NCBI GenBank assembly: GCA_902760865.1
Contig: CACWID010000007.1
Coordinates: 1-64,000, forward strand
DNA from: an uncultured Bacteroidales bacterium
GTDB lineage: Bacteria; Bacteroidota; Bacteroidia; Bacteroidales; Muribaculaceae
Direction of reading: 5' to 3'
DNA: 64,000 nt
How positions within the stretch are numbered: position 1 is the first letter of the stretch; each line of letters starts with the position of its first letter. Below are positions 7,718 to 16,379 of the stretch, piece by piece. Below the pieces are notes generated by a model. That model saw only the letters and a program-made list of their open reading frames with translations. It was not told the DNA's origin and did no database searches. A program made the translations under genes and the position numbers.

Positions 7718-8647
7718 CTATGTGGGCATCCTGTCGGCGAGGGCGAGGACTTGGGCGGTGAAGTCGTCGGGAGCGAGGGTGCTGGAGAGCCAGTGGATGG
7801 GGGTGCCGCGTTTTTCCATGCCGCGGAACCAGGTCATCTGGCGCTTGGCGAACTGGTGGATGGCGATTTCGAGCTGGCGGAACATTTCCTCCTCGGTCAG
7901 CTGGCCGATGACGTATTGGGTGACGAATTTGTATTCCAAGCCGTAGTATATCAGGTCTTCGGGGTCGATACCCTCGTCATTGATGAGGCGGCGCACCTCG
8001 TCGATCATGCCCTCGTCCAGGCGGGCGCGCAGGCGGTGGCTGATGCGTTCGCGGCGCGTGTCGCGGTCCACCTCCACGCCGATGACTAGGGCGTTCTCCA
8101 TGGGGTGGGGCTCGGTGAGGGCTTTGAGCTCGGGGTGTTGCTCGTAGTAGCGGCAGATTTCGATGGCACGTGTAGCGCGCGCCACCGAGTCGATGTCGCT
8201 GTTGTTGCGCAGGGTCTTCATCGTCTTCAGCAGGGCCGTCAGTTCCTCCAGCGACTTGCCTGCCAGCTCGGCCCGCAACTGCTCGTTGCGGGGCACTGGC
8301 GGCAGCTTGATGCCCTTGACGACGGTCTCGACATACATCCCCGTGCCGCCGCACATGATGACTGGCTTGCCGCGCCCGCGGATGTCGTCATAGACGCGCT
8401 CGAAGTCCTCCAGAAACTCATACAGGCTGTAACGGTAGCCCGCGGGACGGATATCGATGAGGTGGTAGGGCACGCCGTCATACTCGGCCAGGTCCTTGCC
8501 CGTGCCGATGTCCATGCCGCGGTAGATCTGCCGCGAGTCGGCACTGATGATTTCTCCGCCGATGGCCTTCGCCAGATGCACAGCCCGCGCCGTCTTGCCC
8601 GTCGCCGTAGGCCCCGTAATGACAAAGAATACCTCCCTATAATCCAT
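7718..8647 (-). CDS. miaA: tRNA dimethylallyltransferase
   Basis: A 309-residue enzyme that transfers a dimethylallyl group to N6 of A37 in tRNAs reading UNN codons. The P-loop GPTATGKT is near residue 12, followed by ISADSRQIYRGMDIGTGK (substrate tRNA and catalytic Asp region), the YHLIDI strand and CGGTGMYVE. The C-terminus has the family Y-x-Q-R/TWFR-like segment (AKRQMTWFRGM). Bacteroidota often carry two miaA copies; only one is in this window. It is followed by 8-bp repeats and preceded by 9-bp and 14-bp tandem repeats separating it from the dipeptidyl peptidase gene. Confidence 0.96.
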   Translation of the reverse strand: MDYREVFFVITGPTATGKTARAVHLAKAIGGEIISADSRQIYRGMDIGTGKDLAEYDGVPYHLIDIRPAGYRYSLYEFLEDFERVYDDIRGRGKPVIMCGGTGMYVETVVKGIKLPPVPRNEQLRAELAGKSLEELTALLKTMKTLRNNSDIDSVARATRAIEICRYYEQHPELKALTEPHPMENALVIGVEVDRDTRRERISHRLRARLDEGMIDEVRRLINDEGIDPEDLIYYGLEYKFVTQYVIGQLTEEEMFRQLEIAIHQFAKRQMTWFRGMEKRGTPIHWLSSTLAPDDFTAQVLALADRMPT

Positions 8648-8661
8648 CTCTATTTTGGTTT

Positions 8662-8697
8662 TATAGTTCCTATAGTTCCTATAGCCACTATAGTTAC
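8662..8697. repeat. Four 9-bp repeats (TATAGTTCC type)
   Basis: TATAGTTCC, TATAGTTCC, TATAGCCAC, TATAGTTAC in tandem, directly next to the 14-bp array and just upstream of miaA. Confidence 0.9.
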
Positions 8698-8701
8698 TAT
8701 T

Positions 8702-8799
8702 AACTGTTCCCTGTTAACTGTTCCCTGTTAACTGTTCCCTGTTAACTGTTCCCTGTTAACTGTTCCCTGTTAACTGTTCCCTGTTAACTGTTCCCTGTT
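8702..8799. repeat. Seven identical 14-bp tandem repeats (AACTGTTCCCTGTT)
   Basis: Seven perfect copies fill 8702-8799. Each unit is two related heptamers, AACTGTT and CCCTGTT. The array lies between the peptidase stop (8805) and miaA on the minus strand. Perfect identity suggests recent slippage, so copy number may vary between strains. Confidence 0.97.
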
Positions 8800-8804
8800 A
8801 TTCA

Positions 8805-10973
8805 CTACTTCAAGTACTGGTCATAGAACTCCAGAGCGCGCTTGTAGACCACGTAGCGGGCCGAGCAGTCGCGGATGCTGTGGTTCATGTTGGGGAACAC
8901 CATCATGTCGCACGTGCGGTTCATGTCCACCAACTTGGAAACATACTGCATCGAGTTGACGATGTGCACATTGTCGTCGGCGCTGCCGAACATGATGAGT
9001 ACACGGCCGTTCAAGTTCTCGGCGCGGTTGAGCGGGAAGTTGCTGTAGCCCTCGGGGTTCTCCTGGGGCGTGCGCATGTAGCGCTCGGTGTAGATGCTGT
9101 CATAGTAGCGCCACGTCGTCACTGGGGCGATGCTCACGCCGCAGGCATAGTTGCTGCCCGGTTCGCTCATTGCCATCAGCGTCTGGAATCCACCGTAGCT
9201 CCAGCCCATGATGCCGATGTGGTCTGCATCCACCCACGGCTGACTGGCCATCCAGTTGGCGGCGGCAACGGCGTCCTCGGTCTCATATTTGCCCAGGTTC
9301 AGATAGGTCATCGACTCAAATTCCTTACCGCGGAATCCGGTGCCGCGGCTGTCCACCTCGCACACGATATATCCCTGGGTAGCAAAGTACTGCTCCCAGC
9401 CCATGCGCCAGCGGTTGACCACCTCCTGGGAGCCGGGACCGTTGTAGTGCTCCATGATGACAGGATACTTCTTGTTCGGGTCAAAGTCTACGGGCTTGAT
9501 CATGTAGCCGTTCAGGGTGTAACCGTCGTGCTCCATCGTGAAGAACTCCTTCTTGGGAACATCGACAGCCGTGTAGCGGCGGGCGTATTCCTCGTTGAGC
9601 TGCAGGTCGCGCACTCGCTTGCCCTTGCGGTCGTAGATGCGGTACTGGCTTGGTGTCTGAGCATCGCTGTACACGCCCACATAGTAGCTGAAGTCGCCGT
9701 TGAACATGGCCGATGCGGTGCCCTGGCCGTCAGCGGTCGAGGGGGACAGGCGGATCACCTTGCCCTTGGCGTCAACGCACTCCACAACGCGGTTCAGCGG
9801 GCCGCAAGAGGCCTGGTAGTAGAAGCGCTTGGTGGCTTTGTCATAGCCGTAGAACTGCGAGATGATCTTATTGTTGTCGTTGGTCAGCTGGCGTAGCAGC
9901 TTGCCCTCCAGGTCATACTGGTAGAGCTGCATGTAGCCTGAGCGCTCGCTGGGGATGACAAAGAAGTCTTTCTCATACTGCACCTGCTGGCTCGTCTCGG
10001 CATCGACCCAGGTATCCGATGTCTCCTGATACACCTGCTTGGCTTCGCCCGATCTCGGGTTGACGGCATAGATGCGCAAGTCGTTCTGGTGACGGTTCAG
10101 TCGCTGCACCATCAGTCGCTGCGGGTCGGGGCTGAAGGTGATGTGGCACACGTAGTCCTCCTCGTCGAGGGGCACGTTGAGTTTCTTGAACGTGCCGTCG
10201 ATGACGTCGTAGCAATGGACGCTCACGATAGAGTTCTTCTCGCCGGCAACGGGGTACTTGAAGTCATAGCGGCCGGGGTAGAGCGCATACTCGTCCCTGG
10301 GGTTGCAGGTGCCCTGATAGATGACCATCGACGCCATCTTCACCTGGCTCTCGTCCCAGCGCAGGAATGCCAGCGAACGGCTGTCGCTCGACCAGTTCAG
10401 GGTGTTGAGCATGCCCAGTTCCTCCTGATAGACCCAGTCGGGCACGCCGTAGATGATATTGTTCTTCTTGCCGTCATGGGTCACCTGCACGGTCGTGCCG
10501 TCCACCAGGTTTCGAACGAACACGTTGTTGTCCTTGACGTAAGCCACGCGCTTGCCGTCGGGCGACAGGGTGGCGATTTCCTCGCCTCCGCCATCGCTCA
10601 GGGCCTTCATCGTCTTGTTCTTTAGGTCATACACATAGTAGTCGGCGCTGAAGCTGTAGCGATAGATTTCCTGGCTGTTGTTCCACAGCAGCACGTAGGC
10701 GCCGTCGGCAGTCACCTCAAAGTCGTCCCAGCCGGTCACCGCCTCGTCGCGGGTGTCAAGCAGCACGCTCTCGTCGCCCTTGGCATAATCGATGCGGTTG
10801 ATGGCATTGCCGTCGTCGCTCAGGCGGTAAAAGTAGCGGCCGTCGCTCTTGGAGGGCTGCATGGCCCCGATACCACGGGGCGAACTGCCCCTCAACACAC
10901 ACTCCTCAAGTGTCAACGCATCGGCACCCATGGCAATAGCCATCATGGCTAAAAGTAAAAATATCTTTTTCAT
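8805..10973 (-). CDS. Dipeptidyl peptidase IV-like serine peptidase (family S9B), exported
   Basis: A 722-residue prolyl peptidase expected to remove N-terminal X-Pro dipeptides in the periplasm. MKKIFLLLAMMAIAMGADA is a signal peptide, so the start at 10973 is preferred over an upstream in-frame ATG at 11030. Residues of roughly 30-470 form the beta-propeller; the glutamate-containing DWVYQEE motif binds the substrate amino terminus. The alpha/beta-hydrolase domain has the nucleophile S592 (GWSYGGFQ), D666 (GSADDNVH) and H698 (NMNHSIRD). It lies 58 bp downstream of bcp on the same strand, with an 18-bp palindrome between. Such DPP4 enzymes serve amino-acid acquisition in asaccharolytic and gut Bacteroidales. 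Confidence 0.95.
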   Translation of the reverse strand: MKKIFLLLAMMAIAMGADALTLEECVLRGSSPRGIGAMQPSKSDGRYFYRLSDDGNAINRIDYAKGDESVLLDTRDEAVTGWDDFEVTADGAYVLLWNNSQEIYRYSFSADYYVYDLKNKTMKALSDGGGEEIATLSPDGKRVAYVKDNNVFVRNLVDGTTVQVTHDGKKNNIIYGVPDWVYQEELGMLNTLNWSSDSRSLAFLRWDESQVKMASMVIYQGTCNPRDEYALYPGRYDFKYPVAGEKNSIVSVHCYDVIDGTFKKLNVPLDEEDYVCHITFSPDPQRLMVQRLNRHQNDLRIYAVNPRSGEAKQVYQETSDTWVDAETSQQVQYEKDFFVIPSERSGYMQLYQYDLEGKLLRQLTNDNNKIISQFYGYDKATKRFYYQASCGPLNRVVECVDAKGKVIRLSPSTADGQGTASAMFNGDFSYYVGVYSDAQTPSQYRIYDRKGKRVRDLQLNEEYARRYTAVDVPKKEFFTMEHDGYTLNGYMIKPVDFDPNKKYPVIMEHYNGPGSQEVVNRWRMGWEQYFATQGYIVCEVDSRGTGFRGKEFESMTYLNLGKYETEDAVAAANWMASQPWVDADHIGIMGWSYGGFQTLMAMSEPGSNYACGVSIAPVTTWRYYDSIYTERYMRTPQENPEGYSNFPLNRAENLNGRVLIMFGSADDNVHIVNSMQYVSKLVDMNRTCDMMVFPNMNHSIRDCSARYVVYKRALEFYDQYLK

Positions 10974-11011
10974 CTTTCTATGCTCTATTAGTAGTGGTTT
11001 TGTCAGTGTAT

Positions 11012-11029
11012 TGCAAGGCATGCCTTGCA
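11012..11029. other. 18-bp perfect palindrome between bcp and the DPP-IV gene
   Basis: TGCAAGGCATGCCTTGCA. It sits in the 58-bp spacer, 2 bp past the bcp stop. It may be an operator-like site or an RNA hairpin attenuating readthrough; no T-run follows on the minus strand. Confidence 0.5.
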
Positions 11030-11031
11030 TC

Positions 11032-11484
11032 TTATAGCCCCAGTTCCAGGATCTGGTTGGCGCTGTCCTTGGTGTTCACTTTCTCGATGATGTGCTTTAC
11101 CACGCCCTGCTCGTCGATGATGAAGGTGGTGCGCACGGTGCCCATGTAGGTGCGGCCCGCCATCTTCTTCTCGCGCCACACGCCGAACGCCTGGTTCAGC
11201 CGCGTGTCCTCGTCGGTGATGAGCGGGAACGGCAGGCTGTACTTCTCGGCAAACTTCTGATGGCTCTTGGCGCTGTCCTTGCTCACGCCCAGCAGGGCAT
11301 AACCGGCACGCTTCAGCGCGCCATAGCCCGTGGCCAGGCTGCAGGCCTCGGCGGTGCAGCCGGGAGTGTTGTCCTTCGGGTAGAAATAGATGATGAGTTT
11401 CTTGCCGGCAAAATCACTGGCCTTCACTTGGTTGCCGTTCATGTCAACGCCCAGGTCTTCGGGTATCTTGTCTCCAATCTTCAT
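11032..11484 (-). CDS. bcp: Thioredoxin-dependent thiol peroxidase (BCP/PrxQ)
   Basis: A 150-residue peroxiredoxin reducing hydrogen peroxide and organic hydroperoxides in the cytoplasm. The peroxidatic cysteine is C43 in NTPGCTAEAC and the resolving cysteine is C48, the C-x4-C arrangement of the BCP/PrxQ class. MGTVRTTFIIDEQG near the end is the conserved arginine segment. It is probably the first gene of a two-gene unit with the dipeptidyl peptidase. A TAAATTTG -7-like element (minus strand, 11525-11518) lies about 35 bp upstream of the start. Confidence 0.95.
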   Translation of the reverse strand: MKIGDKIPEDLGVDMNGNQVKASDFAGKKLIIYFYPKDNTPGCTAEACSLATGYGALKRAGYALLGVSKDSAKSHQKFAEKYSLPFPLITDEDTRLNQAFGVWREKKMAGRTYMGTVRTTFIIDEQGVVKHIIEKVNTKDSANQILELGL

Positions 11485-11595
11485 AGTTGTAATTTAGTTT
11501 TAGGTGGTTTTAACCCACAAATTTACAACATTTTCTTCAACAACATCTCCTTTCCGTTAATTTTTACGAAAATATTCATTGATTTGCCCCGCCGA

Positions 11596-11628
11596 TTTGC
11601 ACACCTTAAAAAAAAAGAGTAATTTTGC
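11596..11628 (+). promoter_or_regulatory. Bacteroidota-type promoter for bamD-rpoZ
   Basis: TTTG (11596-11599), 20-bp spacer, TAATTTTGC (11620-11628), with the bamD ATG at 11658. Confidence 0.85.
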
Positions 11629-11657
11629 GGGCTAATTGCGAATGAATTGACCGTCCG

Positions 11658-12464
11658 ATGATCAAAAGATTGACCGTAATATTGTTGTTGGCCAGCGTGC
11701 TGGTGGGCTGCGGCGAGTACAACAAGGTGATGAAGAGTTCTGACCTTGAGTACAAGTATGCCTATGCCAAGAAGGCGTTTGAGAACAAGCGCTACGCTCA
11801 GGCCTATACGATTCTTACCGAGCTGGTGCCCATCTTCCGCGGGACACCTCATGCCGAGGAATCACTCTACCTGCTGGGCTTGAGCTACTACGAGAACAAG
11901 GACTACATCAGTGCTGGTTCCTACTTCAAGCAGTACTACCAGCGCTATCCCCGCGGACAGTATGCCGAGCTGGCGCGTTTCTATGCCGGTTACGGCTTCT
12001 ACCTCGACTCTCCGGACCCCCAGCTGGACCAGAGCGAGACCATCCGCGCGATGGAGGAGTTGCAGGCCTTCCTCGACTTCTTCCCCAAGAGCGACAAGGC
12101 ATCGATTGCCCAGAGCGCTGTCTTTGAGTTGCAGGACAAGCTAGTCCTCAAGGAGCTGCAGAACGCCACGCTCTACTACAACCTGGGCAATTACATGGGC
12201 AACAACTACGAGAGCGCTGTCATCACGGCACAGAATGCCATCAAGGCCTATCCCTACAGCAAGTATAAGGAAGACCTCGAGATGCTCGTGCTTCGTGCCC
12301 GTTACCGCGAGGCCAGCGAGAGCGTCATGGAGAAGAAGGTGGACCGTTTCCGCACCGTCATCGACGAGTACTACTCATTCATCAACGATTACCCTGACAG
12401 CAAGATGCGCAAGGAGGCCGATAACATCTTCAAGATCGCCAACAAGCACGTCAACGGAAAATGA
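11658..12464 (+). CDS. bamD: Outer membrane assembly lipoprotein BamD
   Basis: A 268-residue lipoprotein of the BAM complex that inserts beta-barrel proteins in the outer membrane. The signal peptide ends at a lipobox, LVGC with C18 as the lipidated residue. The rest is built of tetratricopeptide-like helices (EESLYLLGLSYYENKDYISAG, YKEDLEMLVLRARYREASE), the usual five-repeat BamD plan. The omega subunit gene begins 40 bp downstream; a bamD-rpoZ pair is common in Bacteroidales. Confidence 0.94.
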   Translation: MIKRLTVILLLASVLVGCGEYNKVMKSSDLEYKYAYAKKAFENKRYAQAYTILTELVPIFRGTPHAEESLYLLGLSYYENKDYISAGSYFKQYYQRYPRGQYAELARFYAGYGFYLDSPDPQLDQSETIRAMEELQAFLDFFPKSDKASIAQSAVFELQDKLVLKELQNATLYYNLGNYMGNNYESAVITAQNAIKAYPYSKYKEDLEMLVLRARYREASESVMEKKVDRFRTVIDEYYSFINDYPDSKMRKEADNIFKIANKHVNGK

Positions 12465-12504
12465 CAATAAACAACACATTAAAATATATAGAGAAGTAAT
12501 TATT

Positions 12505-12837
12505 ATGGATTACAAGAAGACTAATGCGCCACTCACCACTACCGTGCATGACATCATCGAGATGGCTGAGCCCACGGGCAACATCTATGAGACCGTTTGC
12601 ATCATCAGTAAGCGTGCCAACCAGATCGCTGCCGAGATGAAGTCTGACCTTGAGAAGAAGCTTCAGGAGTTTGCCACCCTCAACGACAATCTCGAAGAGA
12701 TCAGCGAGAACCGTGAGCAGATCGAGATCTCGAAGTACTACGAGAAGCTTCCCAAGCCCACACTGATTGCCACCCAGGAATACCTGGAGGACAAGCTTGC
12801 CTACCGCAACCTCGCTAAAGAGAAAGAGGAATTCTAG
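12505..12837 (+). CDS. rpoZ: DNA-directed RNA polymerase omega-like subunit (Bacteroidota type)
   Basis: A 110-residue protein of the Rpb6/omega family as found in Bacteroidota. It stabilises the RNA polymerase core by clamping the beta' C-terminus. The core segment NIYETVCIISKRANQIA is the conserved omega helix pair, and the tail ISKYYEKLPKPTLIATQEYL is the lineage-specific extension. It is longer than E. coli omega. It is cotranscribed with bamD, and the unit ends in a strong hairpin terminator at 12863-12901. Confidence 0.9.
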   Translation: MDYKKTNAPLTTTVHDIIEMAEPTGNIYETVCIISKRANQIAAEMKSDLEKKLQEFATLNDNLEEISENREQIEISKYYEKLPKPTLIATQEYLEDKLAYRNLAKEKEEF

Positions 12838-12862
12838 AAAAGAAGAACTTCAGAGTATAGAC

Positions 12863-12901
12863 ACAATTAACGGCGCCTCGTCAGGGGCGCCGTTAATTGT
12901 T
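12863..12901. terminator. Bidirectional terminator between rpoZ and comF
   Basis: A perfect 15-bp stem: 12863-12877 (ACAATTAACGGCGCC) pairs with 12886-12900 across an 8-nt loop. It is followed by TTGCTTT on plus and lies between two convergent genes. Confidence 0.85.
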
Positions 12902-12924
12902 TGCTTTGAAAAAACGGCTGGTAG

Positions 12925-13635
12925 TTATTCGAGCCGGGCGGCAGCCAGCGTGAACAGCGATACGCTCACGCCTGGAATCGTTTTCAGCAGTGTGGCACAC
13001 ACGGTGAGGGTGGACCCCGTAGTGATGACGTCATCCACGAGCAGGATGTGTCGGCCGGCTAGCTGGCTGGCGACGCTCTCGTTCAACGCATAGTTGCCCT
13101 GGATGTTCTGCCAGCGCTCCATGGCCCCCTTGCGGGTTTGGGTGGAGTGGGGGCGTATGGCCTTCAATGCTTCTATATAGTTGATATCGAGGGCGTCGGC
13201 GATGCCACGGGCCAGGTATTCGCTCTGGTTGTAGCCGCGGTGTGCGAGTTTGCTCCGGTGAAGCGGCACGGCGGTCACCAGGTCAATGCCGTCAAAGAAA
13301 TGACTCGCTTGCATCTCGCTCACGGCACGTGCCGTCAGCCATCGTCCCATGCGAGGCATGGAGTGGTACTTGATGTCGTGAAGGATGCTGGCGTAGGGTG
13401 AGCCCTTCTCATAGAAGAAATAGGCCGTTGCCCGTTCAATGGGTACCTTGCCGGCAAAGTGTTGCTCCATGGTATTGAAGTCCGTCTCCTCGTATCGCGT
13501 GCGGGGTAGGGCAGAGAGACAGCTGCGGCACAACCACCGCTCGTCGCCGTCAAGCCCATGGCCGCAGACGGCACATGAGCGCGGCATCACCACATCGGCG
13601 GCGGCTTCCAGCCATTGTCTAATCGTCCTGAGCAT
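12925..13635 (-). CDS. comF: ComF family phosphoribosyltransferase-like protein
   Basis: A 236-residue protein of the ComF/GntX family, linked to uptake and handling of transforming single-stranded DNA in competent bacteria. An N-terminal zinc knuckle (SCAVCG and WLCRSC) is followed by a type I phosphoribosyltransferase fold with the PRPP loop ILLVDDVITTGST. HRGYNQSEYLARGIA is the typical ComF signature. The gene overlaps the end of recX by 17 bp, so translation is probably coupled. Whether this organism is naturally transformable is unknown. Confidence 0.93.
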   Translation of the reverse strand: MLRTIRQWLEAAADVVMPRSCAVCGHGLDGDERWLCRSCLSALPRTRYEETDFNTMEQHFAGKVPIERATAYFFYEKGSPYASILHDIKYHSMPRMGRWLTARAVSEMQASHFFDGIDLVTAVPLHRSKLAHRGYNQSEYLARGIADALDINYIEALKAIRPHSTQTRKGAMERWQNIQGNYALNESVASQLAGRHILLVDDVITTGSTLTVCATLLKTIPGVSVSLFTLAAARLE

Positions 13636-14113
13636 CGATACGCGTCACTTGTTTGACACATTCGCTCGCGATACCGGTCTCAAAGCCGCGTGAGGTGGCA
13701 AAACGCATCATCGCTGCCCAGGCGGCGCGGGACTCGCGGTTCTTGACGGTGCGCCATTTGGCACGCAGCAGCTCTGTGAGCCGCTCGCGGTATTGGGTGT
13801 CGTCGATGGCGGTCAGGGCTTCATCGATGACCTCGCCCGAAACGCCTTTCTGGCGCAATTGGTAGGCAATCTTGATTCTGCCCCATCCGTTGAAGGCAAA
13901 GCGGTCTTTGACAAAAGCACGGGCAAAGCGCTCCTCGTTGAGGAATCCTTGTGCTGTGAGCTGCGCCAGCACTTGTCTGGCGTCATCTGCACCGAGGCCC
14001 CATTTGGCCAGTTTCTCGCGGATGTCGCCAGGGGCTTGCTCGCTGCGGGCGCACAGGGCGGCGGCGCGGTTCATCGCCTGGGCCACGCTCATCGGCTTGC
14101 GGTCACTGTTCAT
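13619..14113 (-). CDS. recX: Regulatory protein RecX
   Basis: A 164-residue three-helix-repeat protein that caps and disassembles RecA filaments. AAALCARSEQAPGDIREKLAKWG, broken here for length (first part AAALCARSEQAPGD), FLNEERFARAFVKDR and GWGRIKIAYQLRQKG are the three RecX repeats. The ATG at 14113 is chosen because longer in-frame starts run far into the patatin gene and encode a low-quality Arg/Ser-rich leader; a second Met at residue 8 is also possible. It overlaps patatin by 11 bp upstream and comF by 17 bp downstream, so the three form one tightly coupled operon. Confidence 0.92.
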   Translation of the reverse strand: MNSDRKPMSVAQAMNRAAALCARSEQAPGDIREKLAKWGLGADDARQVLAQLTAQGFLNEERFARAFVKDRFAFNGWGRIKIAYQLRQKGVSGEVIDEALTAIDDTQYRERLTELLRAKWRTVKNRESRAAWAAMMRFATSRGFETGIASECVKQVTRIDAQDD

Positions 14114-15002
14114 CGCTTGTGCTGTTGGCCTCCGGTTTCTCTTCGGGTCCTGCAAGGAATTGCTTGAGGGCATCAAGCCGCTGCAGGGCCTCTTCTCGAC
14201 CCTGCTGATAGACACGGTTCATCTCCATGGCGTCATGGGTCGTGCGGCTAACGTCAAGCGGCTTCAACGGTCTGAAGACAAAGGCGTTGCCCTCGCGCTC
14301 CTGCTCTCTTACCACTTGCAGTTGCCTGTTGTACAGGGCGGGACGATGTTCCAGCGCCTGGATGACCTTGGGCCACTTGCGCAGCAGCGGCTTCATCAGC
14401 CACAGCCCGTGTTCCGCCGTCTTGCGGTAGCCCTCCTCGCGGGTGAGGATGACCACGTTGCGCTTGTATCCCTTGCTCATCATGAACTCCAGCGGTATCG
14501 AGTCGGCAAGACCGCCGTCTAGCAGCAGGCGTCCGCCCACCTCGACGGGCTGGGCGACGACGGGCATCGATGCCGAGGCGCGTATCCACTCAAAGAAGTC
14601 GTCGTTCACCTTGTCCAGGCGCTGATACACGGCCTCGCCGGTTTTCACGTCAAAGCAGACAGCCCAGCACTCCATCGGCGTGTCCTCAAACACGTTGTAG
14701 TCAAACACGTCGTAGTGGGTTGGCACGAGCTTGTAGGCAAAGTATGCGTTATAGTAGTTGCCGGTCTTCAGCAACGACATCAGGCCGCTGTAGCGCTTGT
14801 CCTTGGCAAATCGCACATTGTAGCGCAACGCGCGCCCCGCCTGGCGGGACTTGTAGTTGCAGCCGAAGGCTATGCCGGCCGACACGCCGACCATGCCGTC
14901 AACGTAGATGCGGTTCTCCATGAGCACGTCGAGAATGCCGCTGGTGTACATGCCGCGCATGCCGCCGCCTTCAAGCACGATGCCTGTCTTGTCTGGTATC
15001 AT
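14103..15002 (-). CDS. Patatin-like phospholipase
   Basis: A 299-residue patatin-family lipid acyl hydrolase with a Ser-Asp dyad. It has the oxyanion GGGMRG (LEGGGMRGMY), the nucleophile elbow GVSAG and the Asp motif DGGLADSIPL. It resembles the bacterial RssA/YjjU-like cytoplasmic patatins; no signal peptide is present. The start at 15002 (MIPDKTGIVLEGGG) is chosen because a promoter lies at 15031-15062, inside the longer reading frame that opens at 15095. It leads a tight operon with recX and comF; the functional link, if any, is unclear. Confidence 0.92.
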   Translation of the reverse strand: MIPDKTGIVLEGGGMRGMYTSGILDVLMENRIYVDGMVGVSAGIAFGCNYKSRQAGRALRYNVRFAKDKRYSGLMSLLKTGNYYNAYFAYKLVPTHYDVFDYNVFEDTPMECWAVCFDVKTGEAVYQRLDKVNDDFFEWIRASASMPVVAQPVEVGGRLLLDGGLADSIPLEFMMSKGYKRNVVILTREEGYRKTAEHGLWLMKPLLRKWPKVIQALEHRPALYNRQLQVVREQEREGNAFVFRPLKPLDVSRTTHDAMEMNRVYQQGREEALQRLDALKQFLAGPEEKPEANSTSDEQ

Positions 15003-15030
15003 AGTCCGATTGATGGTTTTGTTATTTCCT

Positions 15031-15062
15031 GCAAAAGTAATGAATTTTTCCGAGATGGCAAA
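15031..15062 (-). promoter_or_regulatory. Bacteroidota-type promoter for patatin-recX-comF
   Basis: Minus strand: TTTG (15062-15059), 19-bp spacer, TACTTTTGC (15039-15031). It fixes the patatin start at 15002. Confidence 0.8.
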
Positions 15063-15186
15063 GTCATGGCAGGCCTTTCGTTTCGGTAGCATCATGCCGA
15101 TTTAACAAGTTTTTTGCTTTTTTCTTGGCAAGATGTGACGTTAACCGCAATTATTTTGCTAATTTCGCACGTCTTTTCAACCTTTA

Positions 15187-15849
15187 ATGACCAAAATGAA
15201 GAAGTTAGATACCTTGCTTGCTCAAAAACTGATGCAGATCAATGCCATCAAGTTGCAGCCCGATAGCCCTTTCGCTTGGGCCACGGGCTGGAATTCACCC
15301 ATCTATACTGACCTGAGAATGACGCTGTCTTATCCCGAGGTGAGAAACCTCATCAAGGTGGAGATGGCCAGGCTCATCATGGAGAACTTCGGTGATGCCG
15401 AGGTCATCGCCGGCATCGCGACGGGTGCCATCGCCCACGGCGCTCTCGTGGCCGACTCGCTCGCGCTCCCCATGGTCTATGTGCGGTCGACGCCCAAGGA
15501 CCATGGCCTCGAGAACCTCATCGAGGGCGACATCAAGCCGGGACAGCGCGTCGTCCTCATCGAGGACCAGCTCTCCACCGGCAATAACTGCATGAAGTGC
15601 TTGAACACCGTGCGCGAGGCTGGTGGCATCGTCCTCGGTGCCGTCGTCATCTTCGACTACCAGTTTGCCGGCGCTGCCAAGGGTCTCAAGCGGGCCAAGC
15701 TGCCTATCATCACGCTCACCAACTTCGACACCATGCTCGACGTGGCGATGGACAGCGACCAGATTACCCAGGCCGATTTCGACACCCTCCAGCAGTGGCA
15801 CAACGATCCCGAGAACTGGACACCGCCCGGCTTTGACACTGTCGATTGA
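15187..15849 (+). CDS. pyrE: Orotate phosphoribosyltransferase
   Basis: A 220-residue enzyme converting orotate and PRPP to OMP in pyrimidine synthesis. The PRPP-binding loop is VVLIEDQLSTGNN, and VYVRSTPKDHG is the flexible active-site loop with catalytic lysine and histidine. FAWATGWNSPIYTDLR matches the substrate-binding N-terminal part. An internal ATG at 15196 would remove three residues and is equally possible. A -7-like TAATTTCGC lies at 15160-15168. An SRPBCC-fold gene follows after 67 bp, a pairing seen in Bacteroides. Confidence 0.96.
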   Translation: MTKMKKLDTLLAQKLMQINAIKLQPDSPFAWATGWNSPIYTDLRMTLSYPEVRNLIKVEMARLIMENFGDAEVIAGIATGAIAHGALVADSLALPMVYVRSTPKDHGLENLIEGDIKPGQRVVLIEDQLSTGNNCMKCLNTVREAGGIVLGAVVIFDYQFAGAAKGLKRAKLPIITLTNFDTMLDVAMDSDQITQADFDTLQQWHNDPENWTPPGFDTVD

Positions 15850-15916
15850 GGAACACACAGCGTTCCTCCCGTGGCGTTACCCGATCATCAATCAACAAAT
15901 CAAAAAACGACTAACA

Positions 15917-16360
15917 ATGGAATCATTCAAAGGAAATCCCCAGGTCATCCACTGTGATGCCGCTACAATATACAGCAAACTCTCCAACCCCTCGCTCATC
16001 CGCCAGCAGATCGAGGCCAATGCCGACAAAATCGACGATGCGGCACGTCAGCACCTCGACACGGTCAAGTTCTCTGAGGACGCTATCGCCATCCAGTCGC
16101 CGATGGGTGAAGTCACCCTGGCCCTGGACCATGACAACAGCATCGAGGGACAACGCATTGTCTATACCGCCTCGTCATCACCCGTGCCCATCAACATGGT
16201 CATCAATCTGGAGCCCCAGCCCGATGACACCACCATGAGCACTGCCGAACTCCAGCTGCAGCTGCCGTTCTTCATGCGCAAGATGGTCGAGGCACAGCTC
16301 CAGGAGGGGGCCAACCGCTTCGGCGAACTTCTCGCCCGCATCCCCTTCGACAAACTGTAA
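15917..16360 (+). CDS. SRPBCC-fold (START-like) protein
   Basis: A 147-residue protein that resembles the small SRPBCC/polyketide-cyclase-like proteins found next to pyrE in Bacteroidales. Its pattern is beta strands with a long C-terminal helix (MRKMVEAQLQEGANRFGELL), which caps a hydrophobic pocket in this fold. IVYTASSSPVPINMVINLEP is a conserved strand segment. The ligand is unknown. It starts 67 bp after pyrE and 19 bp before a large secreted hydrolase on the same strand. Confidence 0.75.
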   Translation: MESFKGNPQVIHCDAATIYSKLSNPSLIRQQIEANADKIDDAARQHLDTVKFSEDAIAIQSPMGEVTLALDHDNSIEGQRIVYTASSSPVPINMVINLEPQPDDTTMSTAELQLQLPFFMRKMVEAQLQEGANRFGELLARIPFDKL

Positions 16361-16379
16361 ACCAAAATTCTTTAACGAT

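Noticed and set aside
8702-8799. CRISPR array
   Set aside because: Contiguous 14-bp direct repeats with no spacers and no cas genes; a simple tandem array.
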